Source: Clostridium sp. C8-1-8 (lineage in GTDB: Bacteria; Bacillota; Clostridia; Clostridiales; Clostridiaceae). From it: 48,103 nt of DNA. A program made the translations under genes and the position numbers. Below the pieces are notes generated by a model. The model worked only from the letters and a program-made list of their open reading frames with translations. It searched no databases and was not told the DNA's origin. This document shows, in pieces, positions 9,213-17,800 of the stretch (positions are counted from its first letter, which is position 1; every line of letters begins with the position of its first letter). Where the stretch lies: assembly GCF_009928445.1 (NCBI RefSeq), contig NZ_JAABNO010000037.1, positions 1-48,103 on the forward strand. Direction: 5' to 3'.

Positions 9213-10397
9213 ATGAATAAAGTTGTGTATATGGATTATGCGGCTACTACATATGTAAAGCCAGAAGTTTTAGAAGAGATGATGCCTTATTTCACAGAAA
9301 AGTTTGGTAACCCATCATCATTCTATAGCATTTCAAGAGATACTAAAATGGCTATAGATCAAGGTAGAGATAGAGTAGCTAAGGCCCTAGGTTGTGACTC
9401 AAGTGAAGTTTACTTTACTGGTGGTGGCTCAGAAGCAGATAACTGGGCGCTAAAAGGTATTGCTTTTGCCCATAAGAATAAAGGAAATCACATAATAACT
9501 ACAAAGATAGAGCACCATGCAGTGCTTCATGCTTGTGAATATCTTGAAAAGCACGGTTTTGAAGTTACATATCTTGATGTAGATAGTGAAGGTTTCATAA
9601 ATTTAGAAGAATTAAAAAATGCAATCACTGATAAGACTATATTAGTTTCTATCATGTTTGCAAATAATGAAATAGGTACAATACAACCAATAAAAGAAAT
9701 CGGACAGATCTGTAAGGAAAGAAAGATATTATTCCATACAGATGCAGTTCAAGCTATAGGAAATGTTCATATAGACGTTAAAGAATTGAACATAGATTTA
9801 TTATCCCTTGCTGGTCATAAGATATATGGACCTAAAGGTATAGGTGTTCTTTATATAAGAAAAGGTGTTAGAATCGACAATCTAGTTCACGGTGGTGGAC
9901 AGGAGAGAGCAAGAAGAGCAGGTACAGAAAATGTTCCAGCTATAGTTGGTCTTGGAAAAGCAATAGAGCTTGCTACTGAAAATATTGATGCTCATGTTGA
10001 AAGACTTGAAAAGTTAAGAGATAAATTGATTGATGGATTGTTACAAGTTCCATATTCAAGACTTAACGGACCAAGAGGGAAGAACAGACTTGCTGGTAAT
10101 GCTAATATTATATTTGAATTCATCGAAGGTGAATCAATATTATTAATGTTAGACTTTGAAGGTGTTTGCGCGTCTTCAGGAAGTGCATGTACTTCAGGAT
10201 CTTTAGATCCATCTCATGTTCTTTTAGCTATAGGCTTACCTCATGAAATAGCTCATGGTTCTCTAAGATTATCCTTAGGGGATGGAACTACTGAGGAAGA
10301 TATAGATTATGTAATAAATGTAGTACCACCAATTATACAAAGATTAAGAGACATGTCACCATTATGGGAAGACCACTTAAAGAAGGGAGATAAATAA
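9213..10397 (+). CDS. iscS: Cysteine desulfurase (IscS/NifS type)
   Basis: A 394-residue PLP enzyme that removes sulfur from cysteine and passes it as persulfide to IscU and MnmA. Visible are MDYAATTYVKPEV at the start, the IEHHAVLHAC block, the PLP lysine Lys203 in SLAGHKIYGPKG, and the catalytic Cys326 in SGSACTSGSLDPSHVL, with the conserved C-terminal SLRLSLG. The length is normal for the family. GGAGTGAAGG precedes the ATG. The next gene starts two bases after its stop, so translation is probably coupled. Cytoplasmic. In clostridia this enzyme usually serves both Fe-S assembly and tRNA thiolation, which fits the two downstream genes. Confidence 0.95.
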   Translation: MNKVVYMDYAATTYVKPEVLEEMMPYFTEKFGNPSSFYSISRDTKMAIDQGRDRVAKALGCDSSEVYFTGGGSEADNWALKGIAFAHKNKGNHIITTKIEHHAVLHACEYLEKHGFEVTYLDVDSEGFINLEELKNAITDKTILVSIMFANNEIGTIQPIKEIGQICKERKILFHTDAVQAIGNVHIDVKELNIDLLSLAGHKIYGPKGIGVLYIRKGVRIDNLVHGGGQERARRAGTENVPAIVGLGKAIELATENIDAHVERLEKLRDKLIDGLLQVPYSRLNGPRGKNRLAGNANIIFEFIEGESILLMLDFEGVCASSGSACTSGSLDPSHVLLAIGLPHEIAHGSLRLSLGDGTTEEDIDYVINVVPPIIQRLRDMSPLWEDHLKKGDK

Positions 10398-10399
10398 TT

Positions 10400-10828
10400 A
10401 TGATGTATAGTGAAAAGGTAATGGACCATTTTAGAAATCCTAGAAATGTTGGAGAAATAGTTGACGCAAACGGTGTTGGTGAAGTAGGAAACGCTAAGTG
10501 CGGAGACATAATGAAGATATATTTAAAAGTTGAAGATAATAAAATACAAGATGTTAAGTTCAAAACTTATGGCTGTGGTTCAGCTATAGCATCTTCAAGT
10601 ATGGCTACAGAATTAATCATGGGAAAATCTCTTGAAGAAGCATGGACATTAACAAACAAAGCAGTTGCAGAAGCTCTTGATGGACTTCCACCAGTAAAAA
10701 TGCACTGTTCAGTATTAGCTGAAGAAGCTATACATAAAGCAATAAACGACTATAGAATAAGCCAAGGCTTAGAACCATGGGATTATGAAGAACATGACGA
10801 CATCCATGATCAAGTTCACGGAGAATAG
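10400..10828 (+). CDS. iscU: Fe-S cluster assembly scaffold IscU/NifU-like
   Basis: A 142-residue scaffold on which nascent Fe-S clusters are built from IscS sulfur. The N-terminus MMYSEKVMDHFRNPRNVGEI is diagnostic. The three conserved cysteines are in NAKCGD, TYGCGSA and KMHCSVLAEEA. The C-terminus is longer and acidic (EPWDYEEHDDIHDQVHGE), as is common in clostridial NifU-N proteins. AAGGGAG in the end of iscS is the ribosome site. Either of two adjacent ATGs could start it; the first is given. It is third in the isc operon. Confidence 0.94.
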   Translation: MMYSEKVMDHFRNPRNVGEIVDANGVGEVGNAKCGDIMKIYLKVEDNKIQDVKFKTYGCGSAIASSSMATELIMGKSLEEAWTLTNKAVAEALDGLPPVKMHCSVLAEEAIHKAINDYRISQGLEPWDYEEHDDIHDQVHGE

Positions 10829-10837
10829 TCGATATAT

Positions 10838-11914
10838 ATGAAGAAAAAAGTAGTTATAGGTATGAGTGGCGGGGTTGATAGCTCCGTCGCTGCTTATCTT
10901 TTAAAAGAACAAGGCTATGATGTAATAGGAGTTACTATGCAGATATGGCAAGAAGATAAGGAGTTTGAAGAAAGAGAAGGAGGATGTTGTTCTCTTTCAG
11001 CTGTAGATGATGCAAGAAGGGTTGCTGATAGAATCGGTATACCTTTTTATGTGCTGAATTTCAGAGATTCATTCAAAGAAAAGGTAATTGATTACTTTGT
11101 TGAAGAATACATAGAAGGCAAAACTCCAAATCCTTGTATAGCTTGTAATAAGTATCTAAAATTTGATGAACTTTTAATGAAAGCTAGAGCTATAGGTGCA
11201 GATTATGTTGCTACTGGTCATTATGCTACTGTTTCTGAAAAGGACGGAAGATATGTCCTTAAGAGATCAGAGGATGGTAGAAAAGATCAGACCTATGCTT
11301 TATATAATCTAACACAAGAACAGTTATCTCACACTTTAATGCCTTGTGGTGAGTACACTAAGGATAGAATAAGAGAGATAGCAAAGGAAATAGGTCTTGC
11401 TGTCCATAACAAAAAAGATAGTGAAGAGATATGTTTTATACCTGACAATGATCATGGAAGCTACATAAAGCTTGCTAAACCAGGAAAGGTTAAGGCAGGA
11501 AACTTTGTTGATAAGCACGGAAATGTCTTAGGCAAGCATAAAGGAATTGTATATTACACTATTGGTCAAAGAAAAGGCTTAGGATTAGCTTTGGGAAGAC
11601 CGGTTTTTGTTACGGATATCAATCCTTTAAGAAATGAAGTTGTAATAGGACCTGAAGAAGATATATTTAAAACAGAGCTTATAGCAAAGGACTTGAACTT
11701 TATAACTTTTGATAAGCTTGAAAAAGAAATAAGTGTAAAAGCTAAAATAAGATATTCTGCAAAAGCTGCAGATGCCACTATAAGGCCATTAGAAGATGGA
11801 AGAGTAGTTGTGTCTTTTAAGGAAAAGCAAAGAGCTATAACAAAAGGTCAATCAGTAGTTTTCTATGATGAGGACTTAGTTGTAGGTGGCGGAATAATTG
11901 AAAAAATAATTTAA
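10838..11914 (+). CDS. mnmA: tRNA-specific 2-thiouridylase MnmA
   Basis: A 358-residue enzyme that adenylates and thiolates U34 of tRNA Lys, Glu and Gln using sulfur from IscS. The ATP PP-loop GMSGGVDSSVAA is at residues 8-19. The first catalytic cysteine is in NPCIACNKYLKF and the second in SEEICFIPDNDH. The C-terminal beta-barrel ends in VVGGGIIEKII. It lies 9 bases after iscU and is the last gene of the operon. The link with iscS is the usual clostridial arrangement. A terminator follows immediately. Confidence 0.96.
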   Translation: MKKKVVIGMSGGVDSSVAAYLLKEQGYDVIGVTMQIWQEDKEFEEREGGCCSLSAVDDARRVADRIGIPFYVLNFRDSFKEKVIDYFVEEYIEGKTPNPCIACNKYLKFDELLMKARAIGADYVATGHYATVSEKDGRYVLKRSEDGRKDQTYALYNLTQEQLSHTLMPCGEYTKDRIREIAKEIGLAVHNKKDSEEICFIPDNDHGSYIKLAKPGKVKAGNFVDKHGNVLGKHKGIVYYTIGQRKGLGLALGRPVFVTDINPLRNEVVIGPEEDIFKTELIAKDLNFITFDKLEKEISVKAKIRYSAKAADATIRPLEDGRVVVSFKEKQRAITKGQSVVFYDEDLVVGGGIIEKII

Positions 11915-11993
11915 AGCTGCTTTATATTGATGTACTAAACCTTTTTAGGCAAATCATGCTTGGAAGGTTTGGCATCATATAAGTAGCTTTTTT
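11915..11993 (+). terminator. Terminator of the isc-mnmA operon
   Basis: AGCTGCTTTATATTGATG pairs imperfectly with CATCATATAAGTAGCT. An inner AAACCTT/AAGGTTT stem lies between, and a T6 tract follows. It begins directly after the mnmA stop. Confidence 0.8.
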
Positions 11994-12164
11994 CCTATAT
12001 AAAAAACTGGTAAAATCAAAGAAACTTTAAATGATAAGAAAAAATATAAATCTATGGTGTTTTAAGAAGTTTAAAAAGCCATATTAAAAAGATTGCTATA
12101 GATACACTGTATCTGAAATTTATAAAAATAGTCTTGATTAACTTATATTAATTAAGTAAAATTG

Positions 12165-12207
12165 TAGAAACTTAAAAATTAGATTTTATTGAGTTTCTAA
12201 TTTTTAA
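12165..12207. repeat. Two overlapping, mutually exclusive inverted repeats
   Basis: TAGAAACT (12165-12172) pairs with AGTTTCTA (12192-12199), while TTAAAAATTAGA (12172-12183) pairs with TCTAATTTTTAA (12196-12207). The right arms overlap, so only one stem can form at a time. It lies before a TATAAT at 12218-12223 and about 50 bases before the nitroreductase. The rest of 11994-12164 is AT-rich with nothing recognisable. Confidence 0.45.
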
Positions 12208-12257
12208 AATTTAAAAATATAATAGATAATTTGTTGTTTAATATTGGAGGTTTTAAA

Positions 12258-12995
12258 ATGAATGATGTTATAAATTTATTAAAGTCTCACAAGTCAGTGA
12301 GAAAATACAAGGATAAAGCAATAGAAGAGGAAAAGATAAGAAGCATAATAGAAGCAGCACAAAGTGCTTCTACATCTAGCTTTATACAGGCATATACAAT
12401 AATAAGCGTGGAGAATAAAGAAAATAGAGCAAAGATTGCAAAGCTTGGCGGAGATCAAAAGTATATAGAAGAATGTCCTTTATTTCTTGTTTTCTGTGCA
12501 GATTTAAATCGTCATAAGCTTGCTTGCGATATTCATCAAGTAGAGATGCAGGAAGGTTATACAGAAAGTTTTATCATTGCTACAGTAGATACTGCTTTGG
12601 CAGCTCAAAATGCTATGATTGCAGCTGAATCACTGGGACTTGGTGGTGTATATATAGGAGGAATAAGAAATAATCCTAATGAAATATCAGAAATACTAAA
12701 CATTCCAACTAATGTGTATCCTGTTTTCGGCATGTGTCTTGGATATCCAGATGAAGACAATGATATCAAGGAAAGACTTCCTATGGATATTGTTTTCAAG
12801 AAGGATACATATACAACTGATGGAGATCTTGAAAGATTAAAACAGTATGATAGTAGCATTGAGGCGTACTATCTAGATAGAACTAAAGGAATGAGATCTG
12901 ATACTTGGACAGGAATGATGGCTAGGATGATGAGTCATATCCCAAGACCACATATGAAAGCATTTCTTGAGAAGTATGGCTTCTTCATGAAATAA
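12258..12995 (+). CDS. NADPH-dependent nitro/flavin reductase (NfrA/NfsA-like)
   Basis: A 245-residue FMN oxidoreductase, probably cytoplasmic and dimeric, that reduces nitro compounds, quinones or flavins with NADPH. The ATG at 12258 follows TTGGAGG; the upstream in-frame start at 12231 is rejected. Family blocks seen: LKSHKSVRKYKDKAIEEEKI, AAQSASTSSFIQAYT, and the C-terminal GMCLGYPDEDNDIKERLP. The length and the extended C-terminus (SDTWTGMMARMM..., KAFLEKYGFF) place it with the NfsA/Frp group rather than the short nitroreductases. It appears to stand alone. Physiological substrate unknown. Confidence 0.88.
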   Translation: MNDVINLLKSHKSVRKYKDKAIEEEKIRSIIEAAQSASTSSFIQAYTIISVENKENRAKIAKLGGDQKYIEECPLFLVFCADLNRHKLACDIHQVEMQEGYTESFIIATVDTALAAQNAMIAAESLGLGGVYIGGIRNNPNEISEILNIPTNVYPVFGMCLGYPDEDNDIKERLPMDIVFKKDTYTTDGDLERLKQYDSSIEAYYLDRTKGMRSDTWTGMMARMMSHIPRPHMKAFLEKYGFFMK

Positions 12996-13021
12996 GATTA
13001 TTTTAAAATTATTTATATATC

Positions 13022-13041
13022 TCACATAATGTTCACATAAT
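13022..13041 (+). promoter_or_regulatory. Paired TCACATAAT box, putative autoregulatory site
   Basis: Two TCACATAAT copies (13022-13030 and 13033-13041) separated by two bases, an 11-bp period expected for an OmpR-type dimer. A TAAAAT at 13071-13076 lies 30 bases beyond the second copy. The same arrangement, with the same distance to TATAAT, precedes the efflux operon at 15513-15532. Confidence 0.6.
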
Positions 13042-13120
13042 TTATCTAAAATGTTTTTAATGTTGTATGATAAAATAGGTTCATAAGTAAAATGAAGATA
13101 TATAAATTGAGGTGAGAATA

Positions 13121-13801
13121 TTGGATAAGACATTATATCTTGTAGAAGATGAAAAAAGTCTAAACCTTTTGTTAGAAAAATATTTGAAAAGAGAAGGATA
13201 TATAGTTACAACCTTCTCCAATGGTTTATCTGCTATGGAAAGAATCAAGGATAAGCCTGATTTGTGGATACTTGACATAATGCTTCCAGATATAGATGGA
13301 TATGAATTGATAAAGGCTATAAAAGCTAATGATAAAAATACACCAGTTATATTTATGTCAGCAAGAAATGAAGAGCTGGATAGGGTAGTTGGACTTGAGA
13401 TGGGCAGTGATGATTATCTTTCAAAACCATTTCTTCCTAGGGAGCTTGTTATAAGAACCAATAGACTAGTTGAGAGGGTATATGGCAAGGAAAGTACTGA
13501 AGTTCAAGATGTGATGTTAAAAATAGGCGACTATAAAATAAGTAAAAGACAAAGAACTGTGTTCTTAGGCGATGAAGAGATTCAATTGACTAATAAAGAA
13601 TTTGAGTTGTTAGTTTATCTTGTGGAAAACAAAAATGCTCTTTTGTCCAGAGATCAAATCCTAGACCATGTGTGGGGTGATGATTACTTTGGTTCAGATA
13701 GAGTTGTTGATGACACCATAAGAAGACTAAGGAGAAAGGTGCTTACTTTGGCTATAGAAACCATATATGGCTGTGGTTATAAATTGGTATATAAGTCATG
13801 A
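13121..13801 (+). CDS. OmpR-family response regulator
   Basis: A 226-residue DNA-binding regulator. The TTG at 13121 is chosen because GAGGTGAG (13108-13115) sits at the right distance; a GTG at 13112 would overlap that site. The receiver domain has the acidic pair VEDE near the start, the phospho-acceptor Asp52 in LDIMLPDIDGYE and the Lys in YLSKPFLPREL. The C-terminal winged helix ends in DDTIRRLRRKV...TIYGCGYKL. Its stop overlaps the kinase start by four bases (ATGA). Its likely targets are its own promoter and the efflux operon downstream, both marked by the same paired box. Confidence 0.93.
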   Translation: MDKTLYLVEDEKSLNLLLEKYLKREGYIVTTFSNGLSAMERIKDKPDLWILDIMLPDIDGYELIKAIKANDKNTPVIFMSARNEELDRVVGLEMGSDDYLSKPFLPRELVIRTNRLVERVYGKESTEVQDVMLKIGDYKISKRQRTVFLGDEEIQLTNKEFELLVYLVENKNALLSRDQILDHVWGDDYFGSDRVVDDTIRRLRRKVLTLAIETIYGCGYKLVYKS

Positions 13802-15333
13802 AGAAATTCAAATTTAGATCACTAACCATGAGAATATGGACTACTTTTACCGCTTTTATTCTGATAATAATATGCAGCATAACCTTTGTATATATGTTTG
13901 CTTATAGAAGAACAAGAGAGAAAGCTGTAATTGCAGATCTTAAGGTAGCACATGGCATGGTACTTGATAGTGAAGATGGTATTACCTCTCCAGATGGCTT
14001 AAGACGTTTTGGCAATCTTAAAAATAGCAGACACTTTTTAGTAGTAGCCGATGATAGCTGGAAGCCAGAAGTAGATGCAAATGGGTATCCAGTGGTTCCT
14101 TCTAATTCAAGTAGTAAAATAGAGATACCTGTGCCTGGAATACCAATAGAACCAAGTCAAAATGATAACCCTGCACCTCCAAGTACCATAAAAAGTGATA
14201 AAGGGTTAATTGAAAATATAGTAGACTTCGTCACTGGTGATAAGGGGTTTACTAAAGAGTTTAATGATAAAGAGCTTAAAAAATGGATGATTAAATTAAT
14301 ATCTGAAGGTAAGGCTTCTGAGAAGCAGCTTCAGGGGTACTACAAGGGTAGAAAGTACTTTATGATAGTAAGTTCAAAACAAACCGTTAATGGAACTAAG
14401 GAATTCTTAATATCTTATGTGCCTAGCATGGAAGACAATACTTTACTTTATACAGTGCTTTCCATAGGAATAGTATTTATAATAATAGGTTTCTTTACTT
14501 CTAAAATGATTGCAAATTATCTTTCTAAGCCATTAAAGCAGCTTGAAGAGTATACAAAGAAAATATCTCATAAGGATTGGACTGACCCAATAGAAGTGAA
14601 AACTGAAGATGAGATAGGCAGGCTGGTAACTTCAATGAATGTTATGCAGACTGAACTTCAAAAGATAGACAGGGAAGAAAAGCTATTTCTTCAAAGTATA
14701 TCTCATGATTTGAAAACACCAGTAATGGTAATAATGAGTCATGCTGATGCAATAATTGATGGAGTATATATTGACTCCGTTGAAAAAACGGCAGAGATTA
14801 TAAGAGATGAAGCTATAAGTCTTGAAAAGAAGATAAAACAAATGTTATATTTAAATACCTTAGATTATGTGATGAATAATACAAATGAAGATACAGAAAT
14901 TAATTTTCACAAGCTTATTATACATATAGTGAATAGATTTGAAGTTGTAAAAAGTGATATTGATTGGAATTTAGATATAGATGAAGTTAATATATTCGGT
15001 AATATTGACAAGATACAGGTTGCTGTAGAGAATATATTAGATAATGGTCTTAGATATGCAAAAGAGCAGGTATCAGTAACGCTTAAAAAGCAAGGTGGTT
15101 ATGCGGTGTTAGATATATACAATGATGGTCCTAGTATAGATCAAATTCATATGAATCGTATATTTGACAATATGTATAAAGACAAAACTGGAAACTTTGG
15201 CCTTGGCCTGGCTATATCTAAGAAAATAATAAATTTCTATAAAGGAGAAATATCTGCAAAGAATAGAGAAAAAGGCGTTAGTTTTATAATAAAATTTCCA
15301 ATAGCTGAAAGCGTAGAGATAATAGAAGACTAA
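13798..15333 (+). CDS. Membrane sensor histidine kinase
   Basis: A 511-residue kinase, partner of the preceding regulator. TM1 is at about residues 13-36. An extracytoplasmic sensor of about 180 residues follows, including a Pro/Ser/Asn-rich stretch (IPVPGIPIEPSQNDNPAPPS). TM2 is at about 220-241, then HAMP. The phospho-acceptor is His303 in SISHDLKTPVM. The ATPase boxes are NILDNGLRYA (N), IYNDGPSID (G1) and NFGLGLAISKK (G2). It overlaps the regulator by four bases. The neighbouring MacAB-like efflux operon suggests it senses an envelope-acting compound. No sensor family was recognised in the extracytoplasmic part. Confidence 0.92.
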   Translation: MKKFKFRSLTMRIWTTFTAFILIIICSITFVYMFAYRRTREKAVIADLKVAHGMVLDSEDGITSPDGLRRFGNLKNSRHFLVVADDSWKPEVDANGYPVVPSNSSSKIEIPVPGIPIEPSQNDNPAPPSTIKSDKGLIENIVDFVTGDKGFTKEFNDKELKKWMIKLISEGKASEKQLQGYYKGRKYFMIVSSKQTVNGTKEFLISYVPSMEDNTLLYTVLSIGIVFIIIGFFTSKMIANYLSKPLKQLEEYTKKISHKDWTDPIEVKTEDEIGRLVTSMNVMQTELQKIDREEKLFLQSISHDLKTPVMVIMSHADAIIDGVYIDSVEKTAEIIRDEAISLEKKIKQMLYLNTLDYVMNNTNEDTEINFHKLIIHIVNRFEVVKSDIDWNLDIDEVNIFGNIDKIQVAVENILDNGLRYAKEQVSVTLKKQGGYAVLDIYNDGPSIDQIHMNRIFDNMYKDKTGNFGLGLAISKKIINFYKGEISAKNREKGVSFIIKFPIAESVEIIED

Positions 15334-15512
15334 ATTAACCATTGCATTGTTAGAGATTTTTATTATTTATAGGATACCCTTTAAGGCTAAAGATCACATA
15401 AAGTATAATGGACAATGCGTTACTGATAGAAAATTATATTTCATATAAGACTTTAGAAAATAATATGATTACCCCATTGGATTAAAAAATCTGCTGGGGT
15501 AATTTTGTTTTA

Positions 15513-15532
15513 TCACATAATTTTCACATAAT
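15513..15532 (+). promoter_or_regulatory. Paired TCACATAAT box before the efflux operon
   Basis: Two TCACATAAT copies (15513-15521 and 15524-15532), the same repeat with the same 11-bp period as at 13022-13041. TATAAT at 15562-15567 is again 30 bases beyond the second copy. No good -35 is present, as expected for an activator-dependent promoter. Upstream, 15334-15512 holds only a weak hairpin near 15474-15500 (ACCCCATTGG...CTGGGGT). Confidence 0.62.
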
Positions 15533-15651
15533 TCTTTGATAATGCTTAGGTAATTTGAAACTATAATTTTACTATAAATAGTAAACAAATGTATAAATTC
15601 GGATGTTATTAAGGGATATAAATTGGTAATCACATTTATAGGAGGATTAAG

Positions 15652-17061
15652 ATGAAGAGTAAAGTTATCAAAGGAATAGTTGCAGGAATTATAGCAGTAG
15701 CTGTAGGAGTAGGTGGGTATTTTGGGTATAAGGCCTTCTTTGCAAAACCAGCGGTTGCTTCTACAGCTCAGTATTACACTGTTTCTGCTAGAAAGATGAA
15801 TCTTAATGTTACAGTTCAAGGAACGGGGACGGCTTATGCTGCTACAACAAAACAAGTATCAGCTAATAATTCTGGAACTATAAAGGACTTAAATGTAAAG
15901 GTAGGCGATACTGTAACTGCTGGACAAAAGCTATTTGTATCAGATAGTGATACTCTTAGAAAAGCAGTAACAACTGCACAAAATAACTTAGCAAAGCAAA
16001 ACCTTACATTAACAAGTGATGAAAGCGCTACGAAAGTAGATGATAATAAAGTTGCTATGGATAAGTTAAATGTTTCTGATGCACAGTCGCAACTTAATGA
16101 TGCTTATACTCAGCTTAACAATATGACTGTAAAGGCACCTATAGCAGGTGTTGTTACAGCAGTAAATGCTTCTAATGGTGACAATGCTCAATCTGGTGGC
16201 TCAAGTTCAGGCTCTGGATCATCAGGGGCAGGTTCAAGCTCATCAAGCTCTTCAGGCTCATCAAGTGGTGGAGTTTTAACAATAGTTGATATGAATTCAA
16301 TTAAGATTAAGTTATCCATAGATGAACTTGATATAGAAAAAGTAAAGAATGGACAAACTGCACAGATAAAATTTGATGCAATTAAAGATAAAACATATGA
16401 TGGAACTGTAGAATCAGTTGCAACAGTAGGTACAACCTCCAATAATGTTACTACCTATGATGTAGTTGTTGGAATAAAGGATCCTACTGGTATTAAGCTT
16501 GGTATGAACGGTAATGTTACTGTATCTGTTGAAAGTAAGCAGGATGCATTAGTTATTCCGTCTGAAGCACTAGTAGAAACTAATGGACAAAAGTTTGTAA
16601 GAGTAGAGAGTTCAAGTAATACTTCGAGTGGACAAGGTTCAAGCGAAAATCAACAATCACAAGGTTCTAATAACCAAAATAGCAATAATAGCAATAACCA
16701 AAGTAATAGTGGAACAAATAGTGGAAAAGGTCAAAGAAATAAACAAAGCTATGGAAATGGCAATGGATATGGAAACTCTGGATTTAGAGGTATGACTACA
16801 ACAGCAAGCAGTGGAAGATTGGTAGCAGTTAAGACAGGCTTAGAGACTCAAAATTACATTGAAATCACAGAAGGAGTTACAGAAGGAGAAAAAGTATTAG
16901 TTCAATTACCACAGACTTCAACTACAACTACAAGCAGTAATAGAAGTGGTCAGAACTCAGCCTTTGGTGGAGGCATGGGTGGCTTTGGTGGCGGTATGGG
17001 TGGCTTCGGTGGACAAGGTGGCCAAAGAAGTAATGGCAGCAGTGGTGGCGGTAAAAACTAG
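15652..17061 (+). CDS. Efflux membrane-fusion/adaptor protein (HlyD/MacA-like)
   Basis: A 469-residue adaptor of a tripartite-like ABC exporter, anchored by an N-terminal membrane helix (residues about 5-27) and otherwise outside the cell. The biotinyl-lipoyl halves are visible as VSANNSGTIKDLNVKVGDTVTAGQKLF and NNMTVKAPIAGVVTAVNASNGD, with only a short helical hairpin between. Beta-barrel segments follow (IKLSIDELDIEKVKNGQ). Low-complexity inserts stand out: a Ser/Gly run at about 183-206, a Gln/Asn/Ser/Gly run at about 325-375, and a Gly/Met/Phe-rich C-terminus. GGAGG precedes the ATG. It is the first gene of the three-gene efflux operon. Confidence 0.88.
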   Translation: MKSKVIKGIVAGIIAVAVGVGGYFGYKAFFAKPAVASTAQYYTVSARKMNLNVTVQGTGTAYAATTKQVSANNSGTIKDLNVKVGDTVTAGQKLFVSDSDTLRKAVTTAQNNLAKQNLTLTSDESATKVDDNKVAMDKLNVSDAQSQLNDAYTQLNNMTVKAPIAGVVTAVNASNGDNAQSGGSSSGSGSSGAGSSSSSSSGSSSGGVLTIVDMNSIKIKLSIDELDIEKVKNGQTAQIKFDAIKDKTYDGTVESVATVGTTSNNVTTYDVVVGIKDPTGIKLGMNGNVTVSVESKQDALVIPSEALVETNGQKFVRVESSSNTSSGQGSSENQQSQGSNNQNSNNSNNQSNSGTNSGKGQRNKQSYGNGNGYGNSGFRGMTTTASSGRLVAVKTGLETQNYIEITEGVTEGEKVLVQLPQTSTTTTSSNRSGQNSAFGGGMGGFGGGMGGFGGQGGQRSNGSSGGGKN

Positions 17062-17086
17062 TATAAATAAGAGAGGTATTCAGTAG

Positions 17087-17800
17087 ATGGAAGAGAATTC
17101 AAGTAAAGATATAATCAAAATGACTGGAATAGAAAAAGTATACAAAATGGGAAGTAATACCTTTAAAGCTCTAAGCAATGTAAATTTAACTATTGCAAAA
17201 GGAGAATACGTAGCTATAGTAGGACCATCCGGTGCTGGAAAGTCTACTCTTATGAATCTTATAGGATGTCTCGATAAGCCTAGTTCAGGTGAATACTTTT
17301 TAGACGGGGTAGACACTAGATGTAATGATAATAAGCTAGCTGAAATAAGAAATAGGAAAATAGGCTTTATATTTCAGAGTTACAATCTGCTTCCAAAGTT
17401 AAATATATATGAAAATGTTGAATTGCCACTATTATACTTAGGATATCCTAATGGTAAGACTAAAGAGAAAGTTAAACAAGCGATCGAAAAGGTGGGGCTG
17501 ATAAGTCACTTAAAGCACAAACCTTCTGAGCTTTCTGGAGGGCAAATGCAAAGAGTTGCAATTGCAAGAGCATTGGTAACAGAACCTCAAATGATCCTTG
17601 CAGATGAACCAACAGGAGCGCTTGACAGTAAGACCGGTAAAGAAGTCCTAAGGATGCTGACAGAGCTAAACAACGAAGGCAATACAATTGTTATGATTAC
17701 TCATGATATGGAGATAGCAGCTCATGCTAAGAGAATTATAACAGTAAGAGATGGAATGATAACTTCTGACAAGCTCAATGATAGTGAGGTGATAGCATGA
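17087..17800 (+). CDS. ABC transporter ATP-binding protein (MacB/LolD type)
   Basis: A 237-residue ATPase that powers the neighbouring permease. Walker A GPSGAGKST, Q-loop FIFQSYNLLPKL, signature LSGGQMQR, Walker B MILADEPTGALD and the H-loop in VMITHD are all intact. AGAGAGGTATT precedes the start. It lies 25 bases after the adaptor, and its stop overlaps the permease start by four bases (ATGA). The set of adaptor, ATPase and FtsX-type permease matches Gram-positive MacAB-like exporters of peptides or drugs. Confidence 0.93.
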   Translation: MEENSSKDIIKMTGIEKVYKMGSNTFKALSNVNLTIAKGEYVAIVGPSGAGKSTLMNLIGCLDKPSSGEYFLDGVDTRCNDNKLAEIRNRKIGFIFQSYNLLPKLNIYENVELPLLYLGYPNGKTKEKVKQAIEKVGLISHLKHKPSELSGGQMQRVAIARALVTEPQMILADEPTGALDSKTGKEVLRMLTELNNEGNTIVMITHDMEIAAHAKRIITVRDGMITSDKLNDSEVIA

